Below, piece by piece: positions 36,137 to 46,600 of a DNA stretch of 64,000 nucleotides. Where the stretch lies: assembly GCF_000960975.1 (NCBI RefSeq), contig NZ_CP010803.1, positions 4,495,818-4,559,817 on the forward strand, in the 5' to 3' direction. This DNA is from Martelella endophytica. Its GTDB lineage: Bacteria; Pseudomonadota; Alphaproteobacteria; Rhizobiales; Rhizobiaceae. The notes under the pieces are model-generated. The model was given only the letters and a program-made list of their open reading frames with translations. It had not been told where the DNA came from and searched no databases. Positions within the stretch are counted from its first letter, which is position 1, and every line of letters begins with the position of its first letter. A program made the translations under genes and the position numbers.

Positions 36137-37786
36137 TTATGCGGTCTCGCCGTTTTCGTCGCCGGAGGCGGCTTCGGCATCTTCAGCGACCTCTTCTTCG
36201 GAAGCTTCCTCTGCCTCGGCTGCCTGCGCCGCAAGGTCTTCCTCGGTGATCCAGCCGGCCGCAAGGCGGGCCTGAACGACCATGTTCTCGGCTTCCACCC
36301 GCGACAGGTCGAAACCGGAGAGGATGCCCTCGAAGCGCTTGGTCTGGCCGTTCTGGCGCTCGGACCAACCGACGAGGTCGTCGGCAGCGCAGCCGGCAAA
36401 ATCTTCCATCGTCTTGATGCCGTCCTCGCCGAGCGCAACCATCATCGCAGAGGTCATGCCATCGATCTGGCGCAGTTCGTCAGAAACGCCAAGGCCACGG
36501 CGCTTCTCGTCCATCTCGGCTTCGAGGCGCTCCAGGTGTTCGCGGGCGCGCATCTGGATTTCCTCGGCCGTCTCCTCGTCGAAGCCCTCGATCGAGGCGA
36601 TTTCGTCGAGTTCGACATAGGCGAGTTCCTCGATGGCCGCGAAGCCTTCCGAGGCGAGAACCTGGCCGACCATCTCATCGACGTCCAGCGCATCCATGAA
36701 CAGCTGCGAACGCTCGTTGAATTCCTTCTGACGGCGTTCCGACTCCTCGTTTTCCGTCATGATGTCGATGTCCCAGCCGGTGAGCTGCGAAGCCAGGCGG
36801 ACATTCTGGCCACGACGGCCGATCGCGAGCGATAGCTGATCATCCGGCACCACGACATCGATACGCTCGGCATCCTCGTCGAGAACCACCTTGGTGACTT
36901 CCGCCGGCTGCAGCGCGTTGACGATGAACGACGCCGGGTCTTCCGACCACGGAATGATGTCGATCTTCTCGCCCTGCAGTTCGCCGACAACAGCCTGAAC
37001 GCGCGAACCGCGCATGCCGACGCAGGCGCCGACCGGGTCGATGGACGAATCGGACGAGATCACCGCGATCTTGGCGCGCGAACCCGGATCACGGGCAACC
37101 GACTTGATGGTGATGATGCCGTCGTAGATTTCCGGCACTTCCATGGTGAAGAGCTTGACCATGAACTGCGGATGGGTGCGCGACAGGAAGATCTGCGGAC
37201 CGCGCTGTTCGCGGCGGACGTCATAGACATAGGCGCGGATGCGGTCGCCGTAGCGCGGCACTTCGCGCGGGATCATCTCGTCACGACGGATGATGGCTTC
37301 GCCGCGACCGAGGTCAACGATGACATTGCCGTATTCAACACGCTTGACCGTGCCGTTGACGATCTCGCCGATGCGGTCCTTGTATTCGTCGAACTGGCGA
37401 TCACGCTCGGCTTCGCGAACCTTCTGGACGATGACCTGCTTGGCCGACTGGGCAGCGATGCGGCCGAAATCCATCGGCGGCAGCGGGTCGGCGATGAAGT
37501 CGCCGAGCTTGGCATCGGGGTTTCGGTCGAGCGCCAGCGTCAGCGGGATCTGGGTGCCGTAATCCTCGGCTTCCTCGACCACTTCCAGGAGGCGCTGCAG
37601 GTGAATTTCACCGGTCTTCGGGTTGATGTCGGCGCGGATATTGGTGTCCGTGCCGTAGCGCGAACGCGCCGCCTTCTGGATGGCATCCGCCATGGCGGTC
37701 AGCACGATCTCGCGATCGATGGATTTTTCGCGCGCCACTGCATCGGCAATCTGCAACAGTTCAAGCCGGTTCGCACTTACTGCCAT
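36137..37786 (-). CDS. nusA: Transcription termination/antitermination factor NusA
   Basis: Binds RNA polymerase and nascent RNA, affecting pausing, termination and rRNA antitermination. The 549-residue protein shows the N-terminal polymerase-binding domain (residues 1-130), S1 ([18 protein letters not shown] near 138), two KH domains ([14 protein letters not shown] near 260; [14 protein letters not shown] near 325), and two C-terminal acidic helix-hairpin repeats. Length fits the proteobacterial type. CGGAGAACAGG precedes the ATG. Second gene of the rimP operon. Confidence 0.97.
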   Translation of the reverse strand: MAVSANRLELLQIADAVAREKSIDREIVLTAMADAIQKAARSRYGTDTNIRADINPKTGEIHLQRLLEVVEEAEDYGTQIPLTLALDRNPDAKLGDFIADPLPPMDFGRIAAQSAKQVIVQKVREAERDRQFDEYKDRIGEIVNGTVKRVEYGNVIVDLGRGEAIIRRDEMIPREVPRYGDRIRAYVYDVRREQRGPQIFLSRTHPQFMVKLFTMEVPEIYDGIITIKSVARDPGSRAKIAVISSDSSIDPVGACVGMRGSRVQAVVGELQGEKIDIIPWSEDPASFIVNALQPAEVTKVVLDEDAERIDVVVPDDQLSLAIGRRGQNVRLASQLTGWDIDIMTENEESERRQKEFNERSQLFMDALDVDEMVGQVLASEGFAAIEELAYVELDEIASIEGFDEETAEEIQMRAREHLERLEAEMDEKRRGLGVSDELRQIDGMTSAMMVALGEDGIKTMEDFAGCAADDLVGWSERQNGQTKRFEGILSGFDLSRVEAENMVVQARLAAGWITEEDLAAQAAEAEEASEEEVAEDAEAASGDENGETA

Positions 37787-37825
37787 TTTCCTGTTCTCCG
37801 TTGTCGGGGCCTAGGCCCTAAAAAT

Positions 37826-38431
37826 TCAGTGTGCCGCGTCGTCCGCGTCGTTTTCATTGGCCGCTTCCTCGGCCGCCTTTTCCTTGGCGAGCTTGTCGGC
37901 CCTGAGCGCTTCGCGGATCAGTTCGTCCGTCAGCACCAGCTTGGCGTCCGAAAGCGCGCTGAAGGGGATTTTCACCTCGTTCGGCTCGCCATAGGCAACG
38001 CCATCGCGCAGGAGGGTGAAGCCATCCACATCCGCCTCGATGATACGGCCGCGGAAGCGCTTGCGCCCCTCGACGACGACCGAGGTCTCGCATTTCAGCA
38101 GGTGACCCTTCCAGCGATAGAAGTCGGACTTACGCACCATCGGCCGGTCGATACCGGGCGAGGAAATTTCCAGATGGTAGGCACGGTCGATCGGATCCTC
38201 GACATCGAGCACCGGCGAGACGGCGAGCGAGACTTCCTCGCAATCTTCCACCGTCATCGTGCCGTCGAAACGCTCGGCCATGATCTGCAGCGTCAGCCCG
38301 TTCTGGCCGGACAGCAGTACCCGGACAAGCTTGAAGCCGATGTCCTCAAGCACCGGTTCGATAATATCGGCAACGCGCTTGTCGATACCGGTCTCGACAA
38401 TCAGCCGTTCTTCTCTCTCTTTGTCCGTCAT
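37826..38431 (-). CDS. rimP: Ribosome maturation factor RimP
   Basis: Needed for 30S subunit maturation. The 201-residue protein has the RimP core [38 protein letters not shown] and the C-terminal SH3-like part [14 protein letters not shown], plus an extra charged tail (about residues 175-201). The ATG at 38431 follows GGGAGAGAC. First gene of the rimP-nusA-ylxR-infB run. Its leader contains a promoter and an intrinsic terminator, described separately. Confidence 0.96.
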   Translation of the reverse strand: MTDKEREERLIVETGIDKRVADIIEPVLEDIGFKLVRVLLSGQNGLTLQIMAERFDGTMTVEDCEEVSLAVSPVLDVEDPIDRAYHLEISSPGIDRPMVRKSDFYRWKGHLLKCETSVVVEGRKRFRGRIIEADVDGFTLLRDGVAYGEPNEVKIPFSALSDAKLVLTDELIREALRADKLAKEKAAEEAANENDADDAAH

Positions 38432-38472
38432 CGCAGTCTCTCCCGACGGGCATCGTGCCGTCCGCGCCAAAC

Positions 38473-38504
38473 AAAAAAGAGCGGGTCCTTGCGGCCCCAC
38501 TCTT
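38473..38504 (-). terminator. Intrinsic terminator in the rimP leader (candidate attenuator)
   Basis: On the minus strand AAGAGTGGGGCC, tetraloop GCAA and GGACCCGCTCTT form a 12-position stem (one G-A mismatch, one U-G) running straight into TTTTTT and GTTTGG. It lies 42 bases before the rimP ATG and about 20 bases after the predicted start site. No gene on this strand ends upstream, so its obvious function is to stop rimP-operon transcripts early unless antiterminated. NusA, itself encoded here, is a candidate controller. Confidence 0.72.
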
Positions 38505-38531
38505 CATCTGACGATCAAGAATTTGAGCCCC

Positions 38532-38559
38532 AGATAAGCCCTTGGCGCCAAAATTGCAA
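38532..38559 (-). promoter_or_regulatory. Candidate rimP operon promoter
   Basis: On the minus strand TTGCAA (38559-38554), a 16-base spacer and TTATCT (38537-38532). The start site would be near 38525, placing the leader terminator at 38473-38504 inside the transcript. Confidence 0.5.
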
Positions 38560-38685
38560 GTTTTATCGCGCGCTTCCCGCATTTGACCGCGCCCGCGATA
38601 TAGGCAATTGCCAGAATTCGGCTCTATAGTGTTTCTCCCGGGAGAGCTTCGAACAACAAAAACACCCGGAGGAAGCATCGTATTC

Positions 38686-40326
38686 ATGGACAAGGCGTCG
38701 CCCTCGCTGTTCGCGCCCTTTGCGCACCCCACATTCCGTTATGTCTGGCTTGCCGCCATCGCCTCCAATCTTGGAAGCATGGTGCAGAACGTCGGCGCCG
38801 CCTGGATGATGACGTCGATCTCTGCGTCGGAAAGCATGGTGGCGCTGGTTCAGGCATCGACAACGCTGCCCGTCATGCTGTTCGCACTCGTCGCCGGCGC
38901 CATTGCCGACAATTATGACCGACGCCAGGTGATTCTCGCAGCCCAGGGCTTCATGTTCACTGTCTCGGTAATGCTGGCGCTTGCCGCGTTCGCCGGCATT
39001 ATAACACCTTGGGTGCTGCTTGCATTCACATTCCTCATCGGCTGCGGCAATGCGGTGAACAATCCGTCCTGGCAGGCTTCAGTCGGCGACATGGTGCCGC
39101 GCTCAGACTTGCCCGGCGCCGTGACCCTCAACTCGGTTGGCTTCAACATCACCCGCAGCCTTGGCCCGGCCGTCGGCGGCACGATCGTCGCCATCGGCGG
39201 CGGCGCGGCGGCCTTCACCGTCAATGCCTTCAGCTATCTCGGCCTGTTGACGGTCATTTACCGTTGGGACTTCCGGCGCCCCGAAAGCCCCCTGCCGCGC
39301 GAGAAAATGACCACGGCGATCGGCGCCGGCCTGCGCTATGTCTCAATGTCGCCGAACATCCTGAAGGTGCTGTTGCGCGGCTTCCTCTTCGGCCTGTCCT
39401 CCGTTTCGGTGCTGGCCCTTTTGCCAATTGTCGCCCGTGATGTCATCGTCGGCGGCCCGCTCACCTACGGTCTCATGCTCGGCGCCTTCGGCATCGGCGC
39501 CATTGGCGGCGCCTTCACCAATCAGTGGCTGCGCGAGCGGCTTTCCAATGAATGGATCGTGCGGCTCGCCTTCCTGGTCTTCGGGGCCGCCACGACGACC
39601 ATCGGCCTGTCCACCTCGATGGTGATCGACTGCGTGGCGCTGATGGCCGGCGGTGCCTGCTGGGTTCTGGCGCTGTCGCTGTTCAACACCGTGGTGCAGC
39701 TGACCACGCCCCGCTGGGTCGTGGGCCGGGCGCTATCGCTCTACCAGACCGCCTCCTTCGGCGGCATGGCGAGCGGCAGCTGGCTCTGGGGCTATGTCGC
39801 GGAAAACCACACCATCACCATCGCCTTCCTTTCAGCCGCCGGCGTGACACTCATCGGCGCCGCGATCGGCTTCGTCTTCAGAATGCCGGCGCTCGAGAGC
39901 CTGAACCTCGACCCGCTCAATCGTTTCCAGACGCCGGAGCCGCGGCTCGACGTGCTTGCCCGCAGCGGCCCGATCGTGGTCGAATCGCGCTTCATCATCA
40001 ATGCGGCCGATACCGAGGAATTCCTGAAACTGATGATCGAGCGCCGCCGCATCCGCCTCCGTGACGGCGCCCGCAAATGGGCGTTGATGCGCGACATCGC
40101 CGAACCGGAGGTCTGGATCGAGACCTATCACGCCCCGACCTGGGTCGATTACGTCCGCCACAACCAGCGCCGCACCCAGGCCGACGCCGTCAACCTCGAC
40201 CGCATCCGCGAACTCCACCGTGGCGAAGGGCCGCCGGAAGTCCGCCGGATGATCGAGCGCCAGACGATTCCGCCTCGCGACGAGCTCTTCAACCGCCCCT
40301 ACTACATGCACCATCAGCATCACTGA
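38686..40326 (+). CDS. MFS exporter of the MFS_3/enterobactin-exporter type with C-terminal cytosolic domain
   Basis: A 546-residue inner-membrane transporter. Residues 15-405 hold about 12 hydrophobic helices, with GAIADNYDRRQV as the MFS loop 2-3 motif. The last about 140 residues are soluble (VVESRFIINAADTEEFLKLMIERRR ... NRPYYMHHQHH) and resemble a ferredoxin-like stress/antibiotic-monooxygenase-type domain known in this transporter group (formerly DUF894). GGAGGA lies upstream of the ATG, slightly far. It is divergent from the rimP operon. Substrate unknown. Confidence 0.85.
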   Translation: MDKASPSLFAPFAHPTFRYVWLAAIASNLGSMVQNVGAAWMMTSISASESMVALVQASTTLPVMLFALVAGAIADNYDRRQVILAAQGFMFTVSVMLALAAFAGIITPWVLLAFTFLIGCGNAVNNPSWQASVGDMVPRSDLPGAVTLNSVGFNITRSLGPAVGGTIVAIGGGAAAFTVNAFSYLGLLTVIYRWDFRRPESPLPREKMTTAIGAGLRYVSMSPNILKVLLRGFLFGLSSVSVLALLPIVARDVIVGGPLTYGLMLGAFGIGAIGGAFTNQWLRERLSNEWIVRLAFLVFGAATTTIGLSTSMVIDCVALMAGGACWVLALSLFNTVVQLTTPRWVVGRALSLYQTASFGGMASGSWLWGYVAENHTITIAFLSAAGVTLIGAAIGFVFRMPALESLNLDPLNRFQTPEPRLDVLARSGPIVVESRFIINAADTEEFLKLMIERRRIRLRDGARKWALMRDIAEPEVWIETYHAPTWVDYVRHNQRRTQADAVNLDRIRELHRGEGPPEVRRMIERQTIPPRDELFNRPYYMHHQHH

Positions 40327-40834
40327 TGTACGAACAAGTAAGGGCGACAGCATGAGCCGCCGCCCTCGAGGTCACGTCAAAACCGACAAAATCGCAGCGA
40401 TGCCGAAGAGGCATGATGCTAAGTTGATCTTGATCGATATCTGGATCTTAGTTCTATTCCTCATGGAATGGCCCTCGATCCCGTGGCCACGGAACCAATA
40501 GGTTTCGTGATTCATGCCAGAGTTTCGAATAACCCGTCGTTCTCCGGTTTATCGGGGCACTCTCCACGTTGTACACCGTGTCAAGTACATCCAGCCTGCA
40601 TTCCGAACGAATGAACGGCTTTGGGCACATCCATGCTTTCCAGCGGAACAACGCTTGGGACTGGCCGCGGGTGTGCACAAGATAGGGTACCGACATGCCT
40701 GTCGAAGCCTTCTCGTGGCCGCAAGTTGAGTATGTCCCAGTTTCTAGAGGCTGTCCAACTTCTCTTGCTTTGAATGTGGATAAGTTTCTGGAGCTCAATA
40801 TGCCTTGAACGTCTCTGCGCAGGGTGCTCGAACT
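40327..40834. other. 508-base gap without a recognisable gene
   Basis: The gap between the MFS exporter and the transglycosylase is visibly lower in GC than its surroundings. A minus-strand frame at 40454-40798 is open for 114 codons but lacks a ribosome site, domain pattern or codon bias like its neighbours. An AGGGCG/CGCCCT stem near 40343-40367 could end the MFS transcript. I see nothing else; it may be a remnant of transferred DNA. Confidence 0.5.
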
Positions 40835-42121
40835 TTACCGCAGCAGTTCGGTCTTCAGCTCCGGCGTCGGCCAGCAGGTCTGGCTCACGCGGTTGCGCGT
40901 CTGCCAGTCGCCGATGGAGCGGCGGGTCTTGAAGCCGACGAGGCCATCGGCACCGCCGACGTCATAACCCATGCCCTCGAGCTTGCGTTGCATGGCGGCC
41001 ACATCCGAGCGCAGAAGCGTGCCGGTGCGCTGCCAGGGCTGAACGAAGGCGCCCATGCCATACTGGATGCGGTCGGCGAGATTGCCGACAAAGAGCGCAT
41101 AAAGGTCGGAGTTGTTGTATTCCTTCAGCACGTAGAAATTCGGCGTGACGACGAATTCCGGCCCGTAGCGGCCCTGCGGCACCAGCATCATGCCGGGTTT
41201 GCCGAGCTCCTCGGGCGGAAAGCTCTTGCCGCCGACGCGCGTGATCCCCTGCTTGGCCCAGGCGGAAATCGGCCGCGCATTATCAGGGCCCTCCTGGGCG
41301 CAGGAGACGTTGTCCGGAATGACGGCCTCGTAGCCCCAGTCGCGACCGCGCTGCCAGCCGTCGCTGGCGAGATGCTTGGCGATCGTTGCCAGCGAATCGG
41401 GCACCGAATTCCAGACGTCGATGACGCCGTCGCCGTCGAAATCGACCGCATAATTCTGAAAGTTGGACGGCATCAGCTGCGGCTGGCCAAAGGCGCCGGC
41501 CCACGAGGCCTTGCGTTTGTCGAGAGGCGCGGCGCCGCTCTGGATAAGCTGCAGTGCGGCGATGAACTCGCGCTGGAACATCTCCTGCCGCGATGAGGTC
41601 ATGAACCCCTTGGTCGCAAGAACCTGCAGGATGTCGTACTTCTCCTCGGCCGCGCCATAGCCCATCTCCCGCCCCCAGATGGCGAGCACGATGCGGCCGG
41701 GAACGCCATAACGTGCCTCGATCTGATCAAGCACGGGCTTGTACTGGTTGTAGAGCTGGCGTCCCTTGACGGCGAGGTAATTCAGGTTGTTTTCACTGAA
41801 GTAAGGCCCGGGCTCGGAAAATTCCGGCTGGGTCTGCTTGCGCTGGGCTGGCGGCTTTGTGCCGGGCGGCACCAGGTCCGGCAGCGACCAGTTGATCGTA
41901 AGCCCACTGGTGACACGATCATAGACCGCGGCGGAGACGCCGGAACGCAGCGCCGCCTGGCGCATGTCTCCGCGAATCCAGCCCTCGAACTGCCGTTCGA
42001 CCGTGCCCCGGTCATAGGCGCTGGCGACCGAGGAAAACCCCACACCGGCGACGAAGGCCAGAGCAAGGGCAAAAACTGCACACAGCAGACGCAAGCCAGC
42101 AAACGGGCGGAAGCTGAACAT
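40835..42121 (-). CDS. MltB-family lytic murein transglycosylase with peptidoglycan-binding domain
   Basis: Cleaves glycan strands of peptidoglycan to 1,6-anhydro products in the periplasm. The 428-residue protein has a signal peptide (cleavage near ASA-YD, residue 35), the SLT_2 catalytic domain with IVLAIWGREMGYG (catalytic Glu near 151) and WAGAFGQPQLMPSNF, and a C-terminal PG_binding_1 domain (about 365-425; AMQRKLEGMGYDVGG). AAAGGAGATCACCG precedes the ATG. It stands alone, facing a gene-free gap. Confidence 0.93.
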   Translation of the reverse strand: MFSFRPFAGLRLLCAVFALALAFVAGVGFSSVASAYDRGTVERQFEGWIRGDMRQAALRSGVSAAVYDRVTSGLTINWSLPDLVPPGTKPPAQRKQTQPEFSEPGPYFSENNLNYLAVKGRQLYNQYKPVLDQIEARYGVPGRIVLAIWGREMGYGAAEEKYDILQVLATKGFMTSSRQEMFQREFIAALQLIQSGAAPLDKRKASWAGAFGQPQLMPSNFQNYAVDFDGDGVIDVWNSVPDSLATIAKHLASDGWQRGRDWGYEAVIPDNVSCAQEGPDNARPISAWAKQGITRVGGKSFPPEELGKPGMMLVPQGRYGPEFVVTPNFYVLKEYNNSDLYALFVGNLADRIQYGMGAFVQPWQRTGTLLRSDVAAMQRKLEGMGYDVGGADGLVGFKTRRSIGDWQTRNRVSQTCWPTPELKTELLR

Positions 42122-42256
42122 CGGTGATCTCCTTTTCCGCTCGTGGACTCTCAGTGAAAATGGTTACCGAGTTATGAACGTCGGCGCCATCGCGGTCGTT
42201 GTCCACAGCCGCGCCGATGGCATCCGATCGGGTCCCTCAGGCAACTCTCGGCCCGT

Positions 42257-42661
42257 TCAGAGCTTGCCGGCCTCGACGTCCGGCCCATAATCGTTCTCAC
42301 CGGCTTTTCCGGGCAGGCAATACCAGTAGAGAAGCAGGATGGCGCCGATCACGGTGAGGAACAGGAGCTGCCACCAGCCGCTGTGGTTGAGGTCGTGCAG
42401 CCGGCGGGTGTTGAGCGCAATGCCGGGGATCAGCGTGATCAGGCCCCAGAGCCCCTGGAACACCCCTTTCTGCGCGCCGAACAGGAAATAATCGACGGTG
42501 GAAAGGACAACGCTGATGATGATCGTCCACAAGACCCAGTACCAGAAGGCGCCGCGTGACGAACGGCCGCTGAACTGCACGTAATTCCTGAAGTAGAGCG
42601 AGAACGCTTCCTGAAAGCCAACCTCGCGTTGGCTGCGGTCGGTCGCGGATGTGTCGGTCAT
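42257..42661 (-). CDS. DUF805 membrane protein
   Basis: A 134-residue integral membrane protein of the DUF805 family: FRNYVQFSGRSSRGAFWYWVL at the N-terminus, NTRRLHDLNHSGWW in the middle and three to four hydrophobic helices. The RLHD-N/GWW motif is diagnostic. Function unknown; some members are annotated as inhibitors or stress membrane proteins. It is divergent from uppP with about 217 bases between starts. Confidence 0.9.
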   Translation of the reverse strand: MTDTSATDRSQREVGFQEAFSLYFRNYVQFSGRSSRGAFWYWVLWTIIISVVLSTVDYFLFGAQKGVFQGLWGLITLIPGIALNTRRLHDLNHSGWWQLLFLTVIGAILLLYWYCLPGKAGENDYGPDVEAGKL

Positions 42662-42878
42662 GTTTCCCCCCTGGCCTTGTCTGCAATGATCTCTCCGACA
42701 GCAATCTACAAAAAAGCGGCCCCGCCGACAACTGCGCGCCCATCCGCGGCTCGACGGTCCACCCTTTCCAAGGTTCGTTCATTCGACTACTGATAAGGCT
42801 GCTGTGTCCCCTCGGGGCTGATTTCAATTGAGCGATTTTTCACCGTTTCCGGTCACTTATTTAAGGACGTTTGAAGGC

Positions 42879-43718
42879 ATGACGATTGGTTGGATCGAGG
42901 CCGCATTTCTCGGCCTGCTGCAGGGGCTCACCGAATTTCTGCCCATTTCCTCAAGCGCGCACCTGCGCATCGCCGGCGAATTCCTGCCGGCAGGCGCCGA
43001 CCCTGGCGCCGCCTTCACCGCCATTACCCAGATCGGCACGGAAACGGCCGTGCTCGTCTATTTCTGGTCCGACATCATGCGCATCGCCAAGGCCTGGCTC
43101 GGACGCAACCTGCGGATCGGCGGCGGCCACGACACGGCCGATGTCCGCATGGGCTGGCTGATCATCATCGGCTCATTGCCGATCGTGATCCTCGGCCTGC
43201 TCTTCAAGGACCAGATCGAGCACTCGCTGCGCAATCTCTATATCACCGCCACCATGCTGATCGTCTTCGGCATCATCATGGGGATCGCCGACAAGGTCGG
43301 GCAAAAGCGCATCAGGCTGGAACAGCTCACCTGGCGCGACGGCATCCTCTACGGCTTCGCGCAGGCGATGGCGCTGATCCCAGGGGTCTCCCGTTCCGGC
43401 GGCACGATCAGCGCCGGCCTGCTGCTTGGCTATACCCGCGAAGCTGCGGCGCGCTATTCCTTCCTGCTCGCAGTCCCGGCCGTGTTCGGCTCCGGCTTCT
43501 ATCAGCTCGTCAAAAGCATCGGCGAGGACAATCCGGTCGGCTGGGGACCGACGGCGCTGGCCACCCTGATCGCCTTCTTCGTTGGCTATGCGGTGATTGT
43601 CTTCTTCCTCAGGCTGGTCTCGACCCGCAGTTACATGCCCTTCGTCTACTATCGAGTCGCACTCGGAGCGCTTCTCTTCGTGCTTCTCGGCATGGGGGTC
43701 ATCAATGCCGGCGGCTGA
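42879..43718 (+). CDS. uppP: Undecaprenyl-diphosphatase (BacA/UppP)
   Basis: Dephosphorylates undecaprenyl diphosphate to recycle the lipid carrier for peptidoglycan and polysaccharide synthesis; overexpression gives bacitracin resistance. The 279-residue membrane protein has both UppP signatures, [14 protein letters not shown] (near residue 15) and [17 protein letters not shown] (near 168), and about eight hydrophobic helices. I chose the ATG at 42879 to match the family's N-terminus; the frame is open 17 codons further upstream. It precedes the GST and queG genes. Confidence 0.95.
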   Translation: MTIGWIEAAFLGLLQGLTEFLPISSSAHLRIAGEFLPAGADPGAAFTAITQIGTETAVLVYFWSDIMRIAKAWLGRNLRIGGGHDTADVRMGWLIIIGSLPIVILGLLFKDQIEHSLRNLYITATMLIVFGIIMGIADKVGQKRIRLEQLTWRDGILYGFAQAMALIPGVSRSGGTISAGLLLGYTREAAARYSFLLAVPAVFGSGFYQLVKSIGEDNPVGWGPTALATLIAFFVGYAVIVFFLRLVSTRSYMPFVYYRVALGALLFVLLGMGVINAGG

Positions 43719-43851
43719 GCACGCCGGCGCAAGCGGTCACCCATCATTAATCCTTCGGTGGCAAAATACGGCCGAATAGAGTCCGAAGACCGGCGAACCG
43801 CAAAGAGGGCGTCGCGGCCATGCCGCGTCCCCGGCTATTTTTGAGTGCCCG

Positions 43852-44544
43852 ATGACAACGCTTTACCACCACCCGATGTCCGCAGCCTCGCGCTTCGTGC
43901 GCCTGATCATCGGCGAATATGATTTCGACGTCGACATGATCGAGGAACGCCCGTGGGAGAAACGCCGGGCTTTCCTCACGGCCAACCCTGCCGGCACGCT
44001 GCCGGTCTATGTTGACGACAACATGCGCGCGCTCTGCGGCCCCTTCGTCATCGCCGAATTCATGGACGAGACCCACGGCGTGCTGCAGCGCGAACGCCGG
44101 CTGCTTGCCGAAGAACCGTTCCAGCGCGCCGAAATCCGCCGTCTTACCGAATGGTTCCTGCTGAAGCTCGAACAGGACGTCACCTACCCGTTGGCGCGCG
44201 AGCGCGTCTACAAGCTGCAGATGAGCAGCGAGGCCGGCGGTGGCGCACCCGATTCGCGCATCCTGCGTGCCGCCCGAGCCAATATCCGCCAGCACATGAA
44301 ATATATTGCCTGGCTCGGCGCCAATCGCGGCTGGCTTGCCGGCAAGCGCATGAGCTATGCCGACCTTGCAGCCGGCGGCGCCATCTCGGTGCTCGATTAT
44401 CTCGGCGAAATCGCCTGGGACGAGACGCCGGCCGCCAAGGAATGGTACCAGCGGCTGAAATCCCGCCCGGCCTTCCGCTCCCTTCTTGCTGATCGTGTGC
44501 GCGGCGTCGTGCCGGTTTCCCATTACGCCGATCTGGATTTTTGA
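43852..44544 (+). CDS. Glutathione S-transferase family protein
   Basis: A 230-residue two-domain GST: thioredoxin-like N-domain (residues 1-80, TTLYHHPMSAASRFVRLI, NPAGTLPVYVD) and an alpha-helical C-domain with WLAGKRMSYADLAAG. The HP-SAASRF start and the setting uppP-GST-queG resemble the alphaproteobacterial cell-division factor FzlA, a GST-like FtsZ-binding protein. That reading is an inference from fold, length and memory; a detoxifying GST is equally possible by sequence alone. Confidence 0.82.
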   Translation: MTTLYHHPMSAASRFVRLIIGEYDFDVDMIEERPWEKRRAFLTANPAGTLPVYVDDNMRALCGPFVIAEFMDETHGVLQRERRLLAEEPFQRAEIRRLTEWFLLKLEQDVTYPLARERVYKLQMSSEAGGGAPDSRILRAARANIRQHMKYIAWLGANRGWLAGKRMSYADLAAGGAISVLDYLGEIAWDETPAAKEWYQRLKSRPAFRSLLADRVRGVVPVSHYADLDF

Positions 44545-44600
44545 CTGCCGAGGGGCCACCTTGTGGTAAAGCGCCACACCAACAGCAACGGCCCTGACGC

Positions 44601-45740
44601 ATGGCGGAACGCGGCGACAAACTGAAACGCTTCATCAAGGACGAGGCCCGGGCTCTCGGCTTCAGCGATTGTCGTATCGCGCGGGCCGAGGATATGCCCG
44701 AAGCAGCCGCGCGCCTTCGCGACGGCGTCGCACGCGGCTATTACGGCGAGATGGCGTGGATGGCCGAGACGCTGGAGCGGCGCAGTTCTCCCCTGGCGCT
44801 GTGGCCCGAGGCCCGCTCGGTCATCATGCTTTCGATGAATTACGGGCCCGATGAGGATCCCCGCCCGCTGCTCGCCCGCCGCGACCGGGCCAACATCTCC
44901 GTCTACGCCCGCAACCGCGACTACCATGATGTGGTCAAGGGAAAGCTCAAGCAGATGGCCGGCCGCTTTGCCGCCCGTACCGGCGCCGAGGTGAAGGTCT
45001 TCGTCGACACCGCCCCGGTGATGGAAAAACCGATCGCCGAAAAGGCCGGCATCGGCTGGCAGGGCAAGCACACCAATCTGGTCAGCCGCAGCCAGGGTTC
45101 GTGGTTCTTCCTCGGCTCGATCTTCACCACCGAAGAGCTCGATCCGGATGCGGCCGAGCGGGATCACTGCGGCTCCTGCCGCGCCTGTCTCGATGCCTGC
45201 CCGACCGATGCATTTCCCGCCCCCTACCGGCTCGATGCCCGCCGCTGCATTTCCTACCTCACCATCGAGCACCACGGCACCATTCCGCTCGAATTTCGGC
45301 AGGCGATGGGCAACCGCATCTATGGCTGCGACGACTGTCTGGCCGCCTGTCCCTGGAACAAGTTCGCCAAGGCTGCCTCGGAGATGAAGCTTGCCGCGCG
45401 AGAGGACCTGAAGGCGCCCGAGATCGCACGCTTTCTCGCCTTCGACGATGCCGGCTTCCGCAGCTTCTTCACCGGTTCGCCGGTGAAACGCATCGGCCGC
45501 GACCGGTTCGTGCGCAACTGCCTGATTGCCGCCGGCAACAGCGGACTGGCGAGCCTGATCGCCCCCTGCAGGGCTTTGCTCGATGACGAAAGCCCTGCCG
45601 TGCGCGCCATGGCCGTCTGGGCGCTATCGCGACTGCTGCCGGCGGATGCTTTTGCCACTTTGGCACGAACGCGGAAACCGGAGCATGATAAAACCGTTTT
45701 GGAGGAGTGGTCGGGGGCAGGAGAAACGCTATGCATCTGA
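44601..45740 (+). CDS. queG: Epoxyqueuosine reductase
   Basis: Cobalamin-dependent last step of queuosine synthesis in tRNA wobble modification. The 379-residue protein has the N-terminal DUF1730-type domain with [24 protein letters not shown], two [4Fe-4S] motifs, [12 protein letters not shown] (about 190-201) and [10 protein letters not shown] (about 243-252), and HEAT-like repeats at the C-terminus (about 320-370). The end overlaps the next gene by ten bases. Confidence 0.96.
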   Translation: MAERGDKLKRFIKDEARALGFSDCRIARAEDMPEAAARLRDGVARGYYGEMAWMAETLERRSSPLALWPEARSVIMLSMNYGPDEDPRPLLARRDRANISVYARNRDYHDVVKGKLKQMAGRFAARTGAEVKVFVDTAPVMEKPIAEKAGIGWQGKHTNLVSRSQGSWFFLGSIFTTEELDPDAAERDHCGSCRACLDACPTDAFPAPYRLDARRCISYLTIEHHGTIPLEFRQAMGNRIYGCDDCLAACPWNKFAKAASEMKLAAREDLKAPEIARFLAFDDAGFRSFFTGSPVKRIGRDRFVRNCLIAAGNSGLASLIAPCRALLDDESPAVRAMAVWALSRLLPADAFATLARTRKPEHDKTVLEEWSGAGETLCI

Positions 45741-46597
45741 TGATTTTCGGCGCGGGCTATTCCGGACGGGTGATCGGCGCAACGCTGGCACCAGCCTGCC
45801 ACCATGTGTCCGGCACGACGCGGACGGCGGACAAGGCCGCGGCTCTTGGCGGCGTGGGCATCGAGACCTTCATCTTCGACGGCGCGGCGATCGATGCCTC
45901 GCTCGCCCACAAGCTCCGATCGGTCACCCATATCGTGCAGACGATCCCACCCGGCGCGGAGGGTGACCCGGTTCTGAATATCGCAAGCCGCTCCGCGCAT
46001 CAGAGGCTGCCATCGCTGCAATGGCTCTGCTACCTATCCACCGTCGGCGTCTATGGCGACCACGACGGCGAATGGGTCGACGAAACCTCCGAATGCCGGC
46101 CCACTTCCGAGCGATCAAAGCGGCGGCTGGCCGCCGAACAGCAATGGCTGGAAACCGGCGAGAAGCACGGGCTGCCGGTCGCGATCCTCAGGCTTTCCGG
46201 CATCTACGGTCCCGGCCGCAACCCCTTCCGCAAGCTGCAGGACGGCACGGCCCAGCGCATCATCAAGGAAGGCCAGGTATTCAACCGCATCCGCGTCGAA
46301 GACATCGCCTATGCGACATCCTTCCTCGCCGAGCATGGGTTCAGCGGCATCTATAATGTCACCGATTCGCTGCCGGCCCCGCCTCAGGACGTCATCACCG
46401 AGGCCGCCCGACTGATGGGGATCGAGCCGCCGCCCGAAATCGCCTTCGAGGATGCCGACCTTTCCCCGATGGCACGCTCCTTCTGGGGCGAAAACAAGCG
46501 GGTGAGTAATGCCAAGCTCAAAAAGCTCGGCTACGAATTCGAGTTTCCGGATTACCATCAATCGCTGAAGCAGCTGTGGGACATGAAGGCATTCTGA
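45731..46597 (+). CDS. NAD(P)-binding SDR/epimerase-like protein (YeeZ type)
   Basis: A 288-residue extended SDR protein: [16 protein letters not shown] as the nucleotide-binding turn, [17 protein letters not shown] as the active-site region (YG-D pattern), [13 protein letters not shown], and [15 protein letters not shown] near residue 215. The pattern is that of the YeeZ/SDR family annotated as NAD-dependent epimerase. The canonical YxxxK is not evident (SKRRLAAEQ follows TSER), so catalysis is uncertain. AGGAGAAACGCT precedes the ATG inside the end of queG, implying coupling. Confidence 0.82.
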   Translation: MHLMIFGAGYSGRVIGATLAPACHHVSGTTRTADKAAALGGVGIETFIFDGAAIDASLAHKLRSVTHIVQTIPPGAEGDPVLNIASRSAHQRLPSLQWLCYLSTVGVYGDHDGEWVDETSECRPTSERSKRRLAAEQQWLETGEKHGLPVAILRLSGIYGPGRNPFRKLQDGTAQRIIKEGQVFNRIRVEDIAYATSFLAEHGFSGIYNVTDSLPAPPQDVITEAARLMGIEPPPEIAFEDADLSPMARSFWGENKRVSNAKLKKLGYEFEFPDYHQSLKQLWDMKAF

Positions 46598-46600
46598 GCG

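Noticed and set aside
40454..40798. A 114-codon minus-strand frame in the gap before the transglycosylase
   Set aside because: No ribosome site, no domain, mixed composition; kept only as part of the gap description.
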